Shown here in pieces: positions 37,436 through 45,797 of a DNA stretch of 45,797 nt. The DNA is taken from positions 1-45,797 of the forward strand of contig JAJVHZ010000043.1 in assembly GCA_022072255.1 (NCBI GenBank), in the 5' to 3' direction. Position numbers and translations under genes: made by a program. Numbering within the stretch: position 1 is the stretch's first letter; every line of letters begins with the position of its first letter. Origin of the DNA: Gammaproteobacteria bacterium (GTDB taxonomy: Bacteria > Pseudomonadota > Gammaproteobacteria > JAJPIJ01). The notes below the pieces were generated by a model. That model was not told the DNA's origin, did no database searches, and saw only the letters and a list, made by a program, of their open reading frames with translations.

Positions 37436-37625
37436 TCCGCCGCGCCGCGGATCGTGGTATTCCCAAGCGGTCGTCTGGCTGGGCATCGCCGTGTTCGCGG
37501 CCTCGCTCGCCGGCAGCGTCTGGCTGATCGTCCTGGGCGCGCGCTACGACGACGCCCGCATTCCCACCGGTCACCAGGTCTTCGGCGTGCCGGCGCAGCA
37601 AGCGACGCGCCCGCCAGGTCCATGA
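37419..37625 (+). CDS. Small one-span membrane protein downstream of ccoP
   Basis: 68 residues with one membrane span at about 17-39 (SQAVVWLGIAVFAASLAGSVW). Its start lies inside the end of ccoP (17-base overlap; GTG at 37413 is the other option), so it is translated with the oxidase. The position and shape recall the small oxidase-linked proteins or a shortened CcoH/FixH, but the large periplasmic CcoH domain is absent. I do not recognise the family. Confidence 0.6.
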   Translation: MQPRGDPPRRGSWYSQAVVWLGIAVFAASLAGSVWLIVLGARYDDARIPTGHQVFGVPAQQATRPPGP

Positions 37626-37847
37626 AGCGCCCGCACGCCTGTCCGGCGTAAGCTGCCACCCCCGAGGGTCAGGCCTGGCACCCGGCGCGCGGGTTGACCG
37701 TTCCGTGTCGTCGTGCCCTATCGGGCGAAGGGGGCGAGGACTATGCCGGCACACAGGCGCATCCCTCGCCTTACGAGCGTGGAGACAGGCGCTGGTGAAC
37801 CGTCGCTGCGACATGTGCGATATGGCTCTGTCGACACTCCCTCCGGT

Positions 37848-38540
37848 TCATCTGGTCCGCCTGACCCGCACGATCTGGTAGGCCCGGCCAAGATAACCGA
37901 ATGGCGCACTCCAGATGTGCACGAGGCGGGTGAACGGGAAGAACAGGAATACCGACATGCCGAGGAACATGTGGAATCTGTAGACCGGGCTGACGTCGAG
38001 CACCAGGCTCGGGTCGGGATGCAGGTAGAGGATGCTCTGCACCCATTCCGCGAGCCGGATCATCGTTGAGGCATCGCCGCTGCTGGCATGATGGATCGAT
38101 GTGGGGATGGTGATCAGCCCGGCGGCGGCGGTCAGGGCCAGCCAGCCGAGGATGTTGATGTCCATCCAGCGCGAGGCGGCGCGCACGCGCGGGTTCGTGA
38201 GACGCCGCAGCCACAGCACGATGGCGCCCAGCAGGCAGGCGCCGCCGAACAGCGTGCCGGCGGAGATGGCCAACCACTGGTGCGTCATGTCCGACACGCC
38301 CAGGGCGAGAAACACCGCGTGGGGCGTCAGCAGGCCGATCACATGCCCGAGGAACAGGCCCAGAATGCCGTAGTGGAAGAAATTGCTGGCGAAGCGCATG
38401 CCGCGCCTGGACAGCAACTGGCTCGAGTCGCTCTTCCAGGTGTATTGCTCGTGATCGAAGCGGATCCAGCTGCCGAGCAGAAACACGGTGGTGGCGATAT
38501 AGGGGTAAACCCCGAATATGAAGTTGTGCAGGAATTCCAT
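37848..38540 (-). CDS. narI: Nitrate reductase gamma subunit (cytochrome b)
   Basis: 230-residue di-heme b membrane subunit that oxidises quinol and passes electrons to NarH. Five membrane spans; heme histidines in FFHYGILGLFLGHVIGLL (about 55-72) and YRFHMFLGMSVFLFFPFTRLVHIW (about 185-208). Start taken at the ATG at 38540, where the typical MEFLHNFIFGVYPY begins, with GGAG 7 bases upstream; the open frame extends further. The gene is last of the nar operon and converges with the cbb3 operon. About 220 bases between the two ends hold only short inverted repeats. Confidence 0.96.
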   Translation of the reverse strand: MEFLHNFIFGVYPYIATTVFLLGSWIRFDHEQYTWKSDSSQLLSRRGMRFASNFFHYGILGLFLGHVIGLLTPHAVFLALGVSDMTHQWLAISAGTLFGGACLLGAIVLWLRRLTNPRVRAASRWMDINILGWLALTAAAGLITIPTSIHHASSGDASTMIRLAEWVQSILYLHPDPSLVLDVSPVYRFHMFLGMSVFLFFPFTRLVHIWSAPFGYLGRAYQIVRVRRTR

Positions 38541-38584
38541 GGTCATCTCCGATGCGAATGGCTCTGTGGCAATCATCCGCCACG

Positions 38585-39310
38585 TCAGCGGCGGGCCAGA
38601 ACGTCGTTCCCCTGCGTCGATGGGGCATGGCCTTCGACGAAGGCCGTCGCGCGCCCATGCAGGCGTACCGGCACGACTCCCGGCGCGCGCGGGGCGCCGC
38701 AGGCACTTGGCGCCGACCAGCTCACCGGCGGATCGAAATCGCCGTCGGCCAGGCAGGGATCGGTCCGTTGCGCAGGACGCGGCGCCGACATGTCGCCGCC
38801 GGCCCCGAGCCCGCCGCCGCGCGCCTCGATCAGCCCGACCAGATCGGCGTAGAGACTGCCCGCCTCGGCCAGGTTGGCGCGTAGCTGGCGCAGCACCTTG
38901 CGCCAGCGCGAGAGAAACGACCGGCCCGCCTCTTCCTCCAGCAGCGACACGAATTCGAGCAGCAGGGGCAGATAGTCGGGCAGTTCCTTGTCGATGATCT
39001 CCAAGCCGTGTTCCCTGAAATGCTCGGTCAGGTCGATGAGCGCCGGACCGCGATTCTTGTCCTCGCCGATCAGGTGGTGCGTCAGGTGCAGGCTGTGCTC
39101 GGGGACCATGTCGAAGGTGCGCACGTAATCCTCCTCGGCCGACAGGGAATCGGCGGCGGACAGCCGTTCCACGAAGCGGGCGAGCACCTCGCGCTCTCCG
39201 GCCGCGAGACCTTCCTCGCGCTCGATGGCGCCGGCAATCGCGGGCAGGGCCGCGCGCAGCGCGGCGTCAGGGTAGCCCAGCAGGGCGGAGGCAATGCGAT
39301 GGAAGCTCAT
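38585..39310 (-). CDS. narJ: Nitrate reductase assembly chaperone
   Basis: 241-residue cytoplasmic chaperone that inserts the Mo cofactor into NarG and helps membrane attachment. Helical TorD-like core about 1-165: SLSAEEDYVRTFDMVPEHSLHL, HHLIGEDKNRGPALIDL and ELPDYLPLLLEFVSLL are typical of NarJ. The C-terminal 70 residues (from about 172) are Gly/Pro-rich and not conserved-looking. It lies 10 bases from narH in the usual G-H-J-I order. Confidence 0.95.
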   Translation of the reverse strand: MSFHRIASALLGYPDAALRAALPAIAGAIEREEGLAAGEREVLARFVERLSAADSLSAEEDYVRTFDMVPEHSLHLTHHLIGEDKNRGPALIDLTEHFREHGLEIIDKELPDYLPLLLEFVSLLEEEAGRSFLSRWRKVLRQLRANLAEAGSLYADLVGLIEARGGGLGAGGDMSAPRPAQRTDPCLADGDFDPPVSWSAPSACGAPRAPGVVPVRLHGRATAFVEGHAPSTQGNDVLARR

Positions 39311-39320
39311 GGCGCGCCCC

Positions 39321-40868
39321 TCATCGCTCGTCGGCCGACGGCGCCGACTCCAGCGACTCGATGGTTTCCTTGCGCCGTTCCGGGAAGAGCGAATTGGCGC
39401 TGATGCCGGGCGAGGAATCGTTGCCGAAACTGAAGCCGCTCTGGCCCTGGAAGCCGTGGAAATCCTCCAGGCTCATCTCGGCATGGCCGGTCGGGATGAC
39501 GAAGCGGTCCTCGTAGTTGGCGATGGCGAGCAGCTGGTACATGTCCGTCGCCTGCTGCTCGGAAAGCCCCACGCGCTCGAGCGCGCGCAGATCGGCCGTG
39601 CCGTCGACATGGAGCGAGCGCTGGTAGGAACGCATCGCCATCAGCTTGTTGAGTGCCGCAAGGATCGGTTCCTCCTTGCCGGCGGTGAGCAGGCTGGCGA
39701 GATACCTGAGCGGCAGGCGCATGGCGCCGGCCTGCGGCAGGGTGCCGTCCGGCTCGGTGGGCAGCTTGCCCTGGTCGATGGCCGATTGCACCGGTGACAG
39801 CGGCGGCACGTACCAGACCATGGGCAGGGTGCGAAACTCCGGGTGCATGGGGAAGGCGATCTGCCAATCCATCGCCATTTTCCAGATCGGCGAGCGGCGG
39901 GCCGCCTCGATCCAGGATTCGGGCACGCCGTCGCGCAGCGCCGCCTCGATCACCTCCGGATCGTTCGGGTCGAGGAAGATGCTGCGATGAGCGTCGTAGA
40001 TGTCCTGCTCGTCCCGGGTCGAGGCCAGTTGCCCGATCCTGTCGGCGTCATAGAGCATGATGCCGTTGTAGCGGATGCGGCCGACGCAGGACTCCGAGCA
40101 CACCGTCGGCATGCCGGATTCCACGCGCGGATAGCAGCCGATGCACTTCTCGGCCTTGCCCGATTCCCAGTTGTAGAACACCTTCTTGTAAGGACAGGCG
40201 GAGATGCATTGACGCCAGCCCCGACACCTGTCCTGATCGACCAGCACGATACCGTCCTCTTCGCGTTTGTAGAGCGAGCCGGAGGGGCAGGCGGCGACGC
40301 ACGCCGGGTTGAGGCAGTGGTTGCAGATGCGCGGCAGGTACATGTGGAAGGTGTTCTCGAACTGGGCGTAGATCCGCCGTTCCAGCCCCTTCATGTTCAC
40401 GTCCCTGGCGCGCTTGTCGTATTCGCCGGCCAGGTCGTCCTCCCAGTTGGGGCCCCAGCGCACCTTGTCCATTTTCTCGCCGGTGATCTGCGAGATGGGG
40501 CGCGCCGTCGGCGCAGCCTCCGACAACGGCGCATTCTGCAGGCGCGCGTAGTCGAAGGTGAACGGCTCGTAGTAGTCGTCGATCTCCGGCATGTCCGGAT
40601 TGGCAAAGATGTTGAGCAGGCGCGAGACCTTGCTGCCGGACTTCAGTTGCAGCCTGCCGTCGGCCAGTTCCCAGCCGCCGCGCCAGACCTCCTGGTTTTC
40701 CCACTGCCTGGGATAGCCGATACCGGGCTTGGACTCGACGTTGTTGAACCAGGCGTACTCGACACCCTTGCGGTTGGTCCATACGTTCTTGCAGGTCACC
40801 GAGCAGGTGTGGCAGCCGATGCACTTGTCGAGATTGAAGATCAGGGCGAATTGGGCACGAACTTTCAT
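39321..40868 (-). CDS. narH: Nitrate reductase beta subunit (four FeS clusters)
   Basis: 515-residue electron-transfer subunit. FeS cysteine groups: CIGCHTCSVTC (near 16-26), CNHCLNPACVAACP, CRGWRQCISACP and CIGCYPRVESGMPTVC ... C. In the third group a tryptophan replaces one cysteine (CRGW), which gives the [3Fe-4S] cluster, as in E. coli NarH. The C-terminal region (VWYVPPLSPVQ; LFPERRKETIESLE) is complete. ATG start with GGAG 10 bases upstream; 22 bases separate it from narG. Confidence 0.98.
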   Translation of the reverse strand: MKVRAQFALIFNLDKCIGCHTCSVTCKNVWTNRKGVEYAWFNNVESKPGIGYPRQWENQEVWRGGWELADGRLQLKSGSKVSRLLNIFANPDMPEIDDYYEPFTFDYARLQNAPLSEAAPTARPISQITGEKMDKVRWGPNWEDDLAGEYDKRARDVNMKGLERRIYAQFENTFHMYLPRICNHCLNPACVAACPSGSLYKREEDGIVLVDQDRCRGWRQCISACPYKKVFYNWESGKAEKCIGCYPRVESGMPTVCSESCVGRIRYNGIMLYDADRIGQLASTRDEQDIYDAHRSIFLDPNDPEVIEAALRDGVPESWIEAARRSPIWKMAMDWQIAFPMHPEFRTLPMVWYVPPLSPVQSAIDQGKLPTEPDGTLPQAGAMRLPLRYLASLLTAGKEEPILAALNKLMAMRSYQRSLHVDGTADLRALERVGLSEQQATDMYQLLAIANYEDRFVIPTGHAEMSLEDFHGFQGQSGFSFGNDSSPGISANSLFPERRKETIESLESAPSADER

Positions 40869-40890
40869 GTGAATCTCCTCCGTATTCCGT

Positions 40891-43800
40891 TCAGCGCGGA
40901 CCGATGCCGGCCGGATTGCGCTGCGCTTCGCGCTGCGGCGTCAGCGGCCTCTCCAGCCAGTCGACGTCCTTGTCCTCGATCTTGTGGAGAACGACGAACT
41001 CGTCGCGCTGTGTGCCGACCGTGCCGTAGTAGTTGAAGCCGTAGGCGAGCTGGGCATAGCCGCCGACCATGTTGGTCGGCTTGACGACGACGCGCGTCAC
41101 CGAGTTGAGGATGCCGCCGCGCTTGCCGGTGGAAGGCGAGCCGGGCACGTTCACCGTCTTCTCCTGGGCGTGGTACATCAACGCCATGCCGCGCGGCACG
41201 CGCTGCGAGACGACGACGCGGGCGACCGTGGCGCCATTGCCGTTCACCGCCTCGACCCAGTCGTTGTCCTCCAGGCCGATCGACTTCGCCTCGTCCTCCG
41301 ACACCCAGATGTAGGGGCCGCCACGGAACAGGTTGAGCATGCGCAGGTTGTCCTGGTAGGTCGAGTGTATGCCCCACTTCGAATGCGGCGTGATCCAGTT
41401 CAGCACCAGGTGCGGCTTGGCCCGGACATAGGCCGGGACGGTTTCGTGCGACCTCATCTGGAGCCCCGGACGGTAGGCGCAGAAACCCTCGCCGAAATCC
41501 AGCATCCATTCGTGGTCCTGGTAGAACTGCGCGCGACCGGTCAGGGTGCGGAACGGGATGTGTTCGTGGATATTGGTGTAGCCGGCGTTGTAGGAGACCT
41601 TCTCCGACTCTATGCCCGACCAGGTCGGCGCGGTGATGATCTTGCGCGGCTGCGCGACGATGTCGCGGAAGGTGATCTTGTCCTCGTGGCGGCCGGCATA
41701 GAGGTGATGGTGGTCGATCCCCGTCTTCTTCGACAGTGCGCTCCAGGACTTGTGCGCCACCTCGCCGTTGGTCTCGGGCGCCATGCGCAGGACGGCCTCG
41801 CAGGCGGCGATGTCCTCGACCAGGCTCGGCATGCCCTGGGTGATGCCGTCCTCGAGGATGACGCCATTGACCTTCTTCAGCTCCTCGTATTCGTGCGCGG
41901 TGCTCCAGTCGATGCCCTTGATGTTGTTGCCGAGCCTGGCCATCAGCGGGCCGAGGGCACAGAATTTCCTGTGCGTGTTGGCGTAATCGCGCGTCACGAC
42001 CTTGAGCAGCGGCAAGGTCTTGCCCGGCACCGGTTCGCATTCGCCCCGCTTCCAGTCCTTCACACCGAAAGGCTGGGCCAGTTCGAACGGGGAGTCGTGC
42101 TGCATCGGCAGGGCGACGACATCCTTCTTCGTGCCCAGGTGCCTTTCGGCGAGAACCGAGAAGCTCCTGGCGATGGACTGGAAGATCTGCCAGTCGGATC
42201 TCGATTCCCACCCCGGGCTGACCGCCTCGGACAGCGGGTGGATGAAGGGATGCATGTCCGTGGTGTTGAGGTCGTTCTTCTCGTACCAGGTGGCGGTCGG
42301 CAGAATGATGTCGGAATAGGCGCCGGTGGAATTCAGGCGGAAGTTGATATCCACCATCAGGTCGAGCTTGGCGGTCGGCCCGTTCGCATGCCACTTGATC
42401 TCCTTGGCAGGATCGGCGACGGCCTCCTGCAGCACGCCGTTCTGGGCGCCGATCAGGTGTTTCAGGAAGTACTCGTGACCCTTGGCCGAGCAGCCGAGCA
42501 GGTTGGAGCGCCAGACAAAGAGGTTGCGCACGTGGTTTTCCGGTGCGTCGATGTCCTCGCAGGCGAAGGCGAGCCTGCCGGATTTCAACTGCTCCACCAT
42601 GTATCTGGCCACCCCGGCCTCGTCGGCGGCGCCGGCCTGCTCGGCCTCCGAAACGACCTCGAGCGGATTCCTGTTGAAGTGCGGCGCGGAGGGCAGCCAG
42701 CCCAGGCGTTGCGAAACGACGTTGTAGTCGGCCAGGGTATGGCCCCTGTACCGGGCCTTGGCCGTCGGCGCCAGCAGGCTGTCGGCGCTCACCGTCTCGT
42801 ACCGCCATTGGTCGGTGTGGAAATACCAGAAGGTCGTGGAGTTCATGTGGCGCGGCGGCCGGTGCCAGTCCAGGGCGAAGGCTACCGGCGCCCAGCCCGC
42901 CTGCGGGCGCAGCTTCTCCTGGCCGACATAGTGCGCCCAGCCGCCGCCGCTCTGGCCGACGCAGCCGCACAGGTGCAGCAGATTCATGATGCTGCGATAG
43001 CTCATGTCGTTGTGATACCAGTGGTTGATCGCCGCGCCCATGATGACCATCGACTTGCCCCTGGTCCGGGAGGCGTTGTCGGCGAACTCGCGGCCGGTGC
43101 GGATCAGGTCGGCACGCTTGACGCCCGTGACCTTCTCGGCCCAGGCCGGCGTGTAGGCGACGCCGGCGTCTTCGTACGAGGCCGCGACATTGGCGCCGCC
43201 CAGTCCCCGGTCGATGCCGTACTGCGCGATCTGAAGGTCGAACACGCTGGCCACCAGCGCCGTGTCGCCCGTAGCCAGCGTCACCCGGCGCGCCGGGACG
43301 TTGCGGTAGAGCAGGTCCGGCTCGTCCTGGTTGAAATGCGGGAATCCGACCGAAACGACGGCATCCCGACTGTCGATGCAACTGAGCTCGGCGCGGATCT
43401 CGGCCTGATCGAGGGCGTTCCGCGGCAGGGTGTTCCACCTGCCCTCCTCGCCCCAGCGGAAGCCGATGCTGCCGTTGGGCACCACGAACGCCCCGGATTT
43501 CTCGTCATAGACGACGGTCTTCCATTCCGGGTTGTTGTCCTGGCCGAGCGCGCCATCGAAGTCGGACGCGCGCAAGGTCCGATCGGGCGCATAGCCCTCG
43601 CCGTGCGGGCGCAGCATCACCTGCATCGGCAGGTCGGTGTAGGTGCGGGCATATTCGGAGAAGTACGGGTCCTGGCGCTCGATGTAGAACTCTTTCAGGG
43701 CGACGTGGCCCATGGCGAGAAAGGCCGCCGCATCGGTGCCCTGCCTGACCGGCATCCAGAGGTCCGCGAACTTCACGTACTCGGCATAGTCGGGCGCCAT

Positions 43801-44640
43801 CGAGACGATCTTGGCGCCCTTGTAACGCACCTCGGTGGCGAAATGGGCGTCGGGCGTGCGCGTCATCGGCAGGTTGGCGCCGGTGATGATCAGGTAGGTC
43901 GAGTTGTACCAGTCGGCGGCCTCGGGCACGTCGGTCTGTTCGCCCCAGGTCTGCGGGCTGGCTGCCGGCAGGTCGCAGTACCAGTCGTAGAAGGAGCCGC
44001 AGGCGCCGCCGATGAGCGACAGGTAGCGGGACCCCGCGGCATAGGACAGCATCGACATCGCCGGGATCGGCGAGAAGCCGTAGATGCGGTCCGGGCCCCA
44101 TTTCCCGATGGTGTAGACGTTGGCTGCCGCGGCGATCTCGGTGACTTCCTCCCAGGTGGTGCGCACGAAGCCGCCCAGGCCGCGCACGGCCGTGTATTGC
44201 AGGCGCTTGGCCGGATCGGACTGGATCGCCGCCCAGGCCTCGACCGGATCCTTGCCTGATTTGCGTTCCTCGCGATAGAGCTTGAGCAGTCGGCCGCGGA
44301 TCAGCGGGTGCTTGATCCGATGCGGGCTGTAGAGGTACCAGGAGAACGAGGCACCGCGCTGGCAGCCGCGCGGCTCGTGGTCGGGCAGATCCTCGCGCGT
44401 GCGCGGGTAGTCGGTCTGCTGCATCTCGAAGGAGACCAGACCGTTCTTGACGAAGATCTTCCAGGAACAGCCGCCGGTGCAGTTCACGCCATGGGTGGAA
44501 CGAACCACCTTGTCGTGGCGCCAGCGGTTGCGGTAGGCGTCCTCCCATTGGCGATCCTCGTTGGTGACGATGCCGTGACCGTCCGAAAAGGTGTCCTTGA
44601 CGCGGTCGAAGAACTTCAGTCTGTCGAGGAAATGACTCAC
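40891..44640 (-). CDS. narG: Respiratory nitrate reductase alpha subunit (Mo-bisMGD, FS0)
   Basis: 1249-residue catalytic subunit that reduces nitrate to nitrite on the cytoplasmic side. The FS0 ligands H50, C54, C58 and C93 (HGVNCTGGC; RGCQRG) and the Mo ligand D223 (FYDWYCDLP) fall at the same places as in E. coli NarG, once its Met is counted. TWGEQTDVPEAADWYNS and NMTRTPDAHF-like TRTPDAHFATEVRYKGAK are further family marks. There is no twin-arginine signal, as expected for a cytoplasmic NarG. GTG start overlapping the upstream gene's stop by 4 bases. Confidence 0.98.
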   Translation of the reverse strand: MSHFLDRLKFFDRVKDTFSDGHGIVTNEDRQWEDAYRNRWRHDKVVRSTHGVNCTGGCSWKIFVKNGLVSFEMQQTDYPRTREDLPDHEPRGCQRGASFSWYLYSPHRIKHPLIRGRLLKLYREERKSGKDPVEAWAAIQSDPAKRLQYTAVRGLGGFVRTTWEEVTEIAAAANVYTIGKWGPDRIYGFSPIPAMSMLSYAAGSRYLSLIGGACGSFYDWYCDLPAASPQTWGEQTDVPEAADWYNSTYLIITGANLPMTRTPDAHFATEVRYKGAKIVSMAPDYAEYVKFADLWMPVRQGTDAAAFLAMGHVALKEFYIERQDPYFSEYARTYTDLPMQVMLRPHGEGYAPDRTLRASDFDGALGQDNNPEWKTVVYDEKSGAFVVPNGSIGFRWGEEGRWNTLPRNALDQAEIRAELSCIDSRDAVVSVGFPHFNQDEPDLLYRNVPARRVTLATGDTALVASVFDLQIAQYGIDRGLGGANVAASYEDAGVAYTPAWAEKVTGVKRADLIRTGREFADNASRTRGKSMVIMGAAINHWYHNDMSYRSIMNLLHLCGCVGQSGGGWAHYVGQEKLRPQAGWAPVAFALDWHRPPRHMNSTTFWYFHTDQWRYETVSADSLLAPTAKARYRGHTLADYNVVSQRLGWLPSAPHFNRNPLEVVSEAEQAGAADEAGVARYMVEQLKSGRLAFACEDIDAPENHVRNLFVWRSNLLGCSAKGHEYFLKHLIGAQNGVLQEAVADPAKEIKWHANGPTAKLDLMVDINFRLNSTGAYSDIILPTATWYEKNDLNTTDMHPFIHPLSEAVSPGWESRSDWQIFQSIARSFSVLAERHLGTKKDVVALPMQHDSPFELAQPFGVKDWKRGECEPVPGKTLPLLKVVTRDYANTHRKFCALGPLMARLGNNIKGIDWSTAHEYEELKKVNGVILEDGITQGMPSLVEDIAACEAVLRMAPETNGEVAHKSWSALSKKTGIDHHHLYAGRHEDKITFRDIVAQPRKIITAPTWSGIESEKVSYNAGYTNIHEHIPFRTLTGRAQFYQDHEWMLDFGEGFCAYRPGLQMRSHETVPAYVRAKPHLVLNWITPHSKWGIHSTYQDNLRMLNLFRGGPYIWVSEDEAKSIGLEDNDWVEAVNGNGATVARVVVSQRVPRGMALMYHAQEKTVNVPGSPSTGKRGGILNSVTRVVVKPTNMVGGYAQLAYGFNYYGTVGTQRDEFVVLHKIEDKDVDWLERPLTPQREAQRNPAGIGPR

Positions 44641-45782
44641 GGTTGTTGCTCCTTTGCAAACTCATTGACGATGAGGCTTCGCGGTGAGGCGGTATTCTTC
44701 GTCTCGTACCTGGCGTTGGCGACGACCCACAGGCCCAGCTCGAGCAGAAGGAAGAAGAGCACGATGTACGGACCGCGGGCGAGCAGCCAGTCCACGAAGG
44801 GCATGAGGGGGGACAGCGCCGGGTACGACGCGTAAGCCGGCGCCAGCGCAAGGGTGAGGGCGTAGAACATGCCGAAGGTGAAGTTCCTCGACCATTGCGA
44901 GACGTGGTAGGTGAGGATCCCCTGGTGCAGGCCGCGCTGCCTGACGCGCTGGGACATGCGCGCGACTTCGATGGCTTCCACGGCCAGCAGGACGAGCAGT
45001 GCATACAGCCAGGTGGCGACGCCGAGGAACTCCGGCAGCACGCCGGTGGATGCGACGGCAAGCCCGCTGATCGACATCGCGCCATGCACGATGCAGTTGG
45101 TGTTGTCCCAGTCTTCCGACAGGCTCCAGCGCGGCTCTCTCAGGTAGCGCTGGATGACGAGCACGAGGCCGGCGGCGTAGAACAGGTAGCCCAGCACGAT
45201 CAGGCCCGCCACCGGCGCGCGCAGGAATGCGGCGTCGGGCCAGAGATGCCACGCCAGCAGCGCCAGCGACTGCGTGCTCACCGTCGACAGCAGGATGCGC
45301 CCCGTCACGCGCAGGCGCCCGGGGCTGGCCATCACCGCCCGGAACGCCCGCAGTACGAGGGCGAGATACCACAGCCACAGCAGGAGCGCGGCGATGGCCA
45401 GGGCGATTGCCGCTGCACGCCAGGCAGGCACGCCATGGAGGATCACGCGTGCGGCGACCGCGGTACCCGCCACCCAGGTGCCCACCGCAAGGCCGTCCAT
45501 CGGCGCGGCCGTATGCGAGGCCATGCGGCCCTGCAGCCAGCAGGCGGCATAGGAGGCTGCAATGAAGCTCCAGACCACCAGCAGGCCGATCGCGAACGGT
45601 TGCATTGCCGACGCCGGCAGCGCCGGGATTCTCTGAAACGCCGCCAGCCCGAATATTCCCGCGGCCATGACGATCGCCCCCGCCGCGGTCGGCGAGGGCG
45701 TCACCGGCAGCAGCGCGCGGCGCGCCATCCAGGCGGCGACCGCAACTATCGCCAGTTGAACCAGGGGGAGGCTTGCGCTCAC
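44637..45782 (-). CDS. Polytopic membrane protein coupled to narG, function unknown
   Basis: 381 residues with about ten membrane spans; mostly Leu/Ala-rich helices, a charged loop LREPRWSLSEDWDNTNCIVHGAMS (about 213-236) and a basic loop MSQRVRQRGLHQGILTYHVSQ (about 278-298). Its stop (TGA) lies inside the narG start (GTGA), so it belongs to the nar operon. It is not NarK, which would be larger and show the MFS nitrate signature. The GTG at 45782 is the first start seen, but the frame stays open to the window edge, so the true start may lie outside. Some resemblance to voltage-gated anion channel or quinol-linked proteins cannot be tested here. Confidence 0.75.
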   Translation of the reverse strand: MSASLPLVQLAIVAVAAWMARRALLPVTPSPTAAGAIVMAAGIFGLAAFQRIPALPASAMQPFAIGLLVVWSFIAASYAACWLQGRMASHTAAPMDGLAVGTWVAGTAVAARVILHGVPAWRAAAIALAIAALLLWLWYLALVLRAFRAVMASPGRLRVTGRILLSTVSTQSLALLAWHLWPDAAFLRAPVAGLIVLGYLFYAAGLVLVIQRYLREPRWSLSEDWDNTNCIVHGAMSISGLAVASTGVLPEFLGVATWLYALLVLLAVEAIEVARMSQRVRQRGLHQGILTYHVSQWSRNFTFGMFYALTLALAPAYASYPALSPLMPFVDWLLARGPYIVLFFLLLELGLWVVANARYETKNTASPRSLIVNEFAKEQQP

Positions 45783-45797
45783 GGACGGCAGCCGGAC

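Noticed and set aside
40984-44259. Long plus-strand open frame (over 1000 codons) opposite narG
   Set aside because: It mirrors narG codon by codon, is rich in Arg, His, Val, Gly and Asp as antisense frames in GC-rich DNA are, and has no recognisable domain. narG has all its ligands.

Overview
The window is a GC-rich (roughly two-thirds G+C by eye) chromosomal segment of a gammaproteobacterium with both aerobic and anaerobic respiration. The lineage call rests on the block recX-recA / alaS / lysC / csrA / tRNA-Ser(GCU) / tRNA-Arg(ACG), a known gammaproteobacterial order (alaS-lysC-csrA as in Pseudomonas, csrA-serV-argV as in E. coli). No genus can be named from the sequence alone.

Layout. 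(1) 1-7140, minus strand: a six-gene complex-I-like membrane operon (hyfB-C-E-F-G and partial hyfI) that resembles hydrogenase-4. Its large subunit lacks all four cysteines that would hold a NiFe site, so it is an energy-converting-hydrogenase-related (Ehr-type) complex and not a hydrogenase. (2) 7437-8894, plus strand: a small ParC-like protein, a hemerythrin, a small zinc-ribbon protein and a small membrane protein. (3) 8908-17670: an accessory-looking stretch. It holds an exported caspase-like protease with an EF-hand and a coiled coil, a metallo-beta-lactamase-fold hydrolase, a NarL-type response regulator overlapping a GAF/triple-PAS histidine kinase, and, divergently, a secreted and anchored VWA protein coupled to a membrane coiled-coil protein. 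(4) 17735-27385, minus strand: an EamA transporter, an HU-like protein, two tRNAs, csrA, lysC, alaS, recX, recA, thpR, pncC and tadA. (5) 27822-31116: a secreted-protein gene interrupted by an in-frame TGA, a glutaminase, an FMN reductase and a LysR regulator. (6) 31300-34055, plus strand: Fe-type superoxide dismutase, a DUF488 protein, an AIF-like FAD oxidoreductase and an AhpD-like protein, which look like an oxidative-stress group. (7) 34195-37625, plus strand: cbb3 oxidase ccoN-O-Q-P plus a small membrane protein. (8) 37848-45782, minus strand: narG-H-J-I behind a polytopic membrane protein coupled to narG.

How they fit together. The cbb3 oxidase serves low-oxygen respiration, NarGHI serves nitrate respiration, and the Ehr-like complex probably couples an unknown redox reaction to ion movement. 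Hemerythrin, SOD, the AhpD-like protein and the FAD oxidoreductase suit a cell living at changing oxygen levels. Many gene pairs overlap by 4 bases (GTGA or ATGA), so the respiratory operons look tightly coupled in translation. No CRISPR array, insertion sequence or phage gene was seen.
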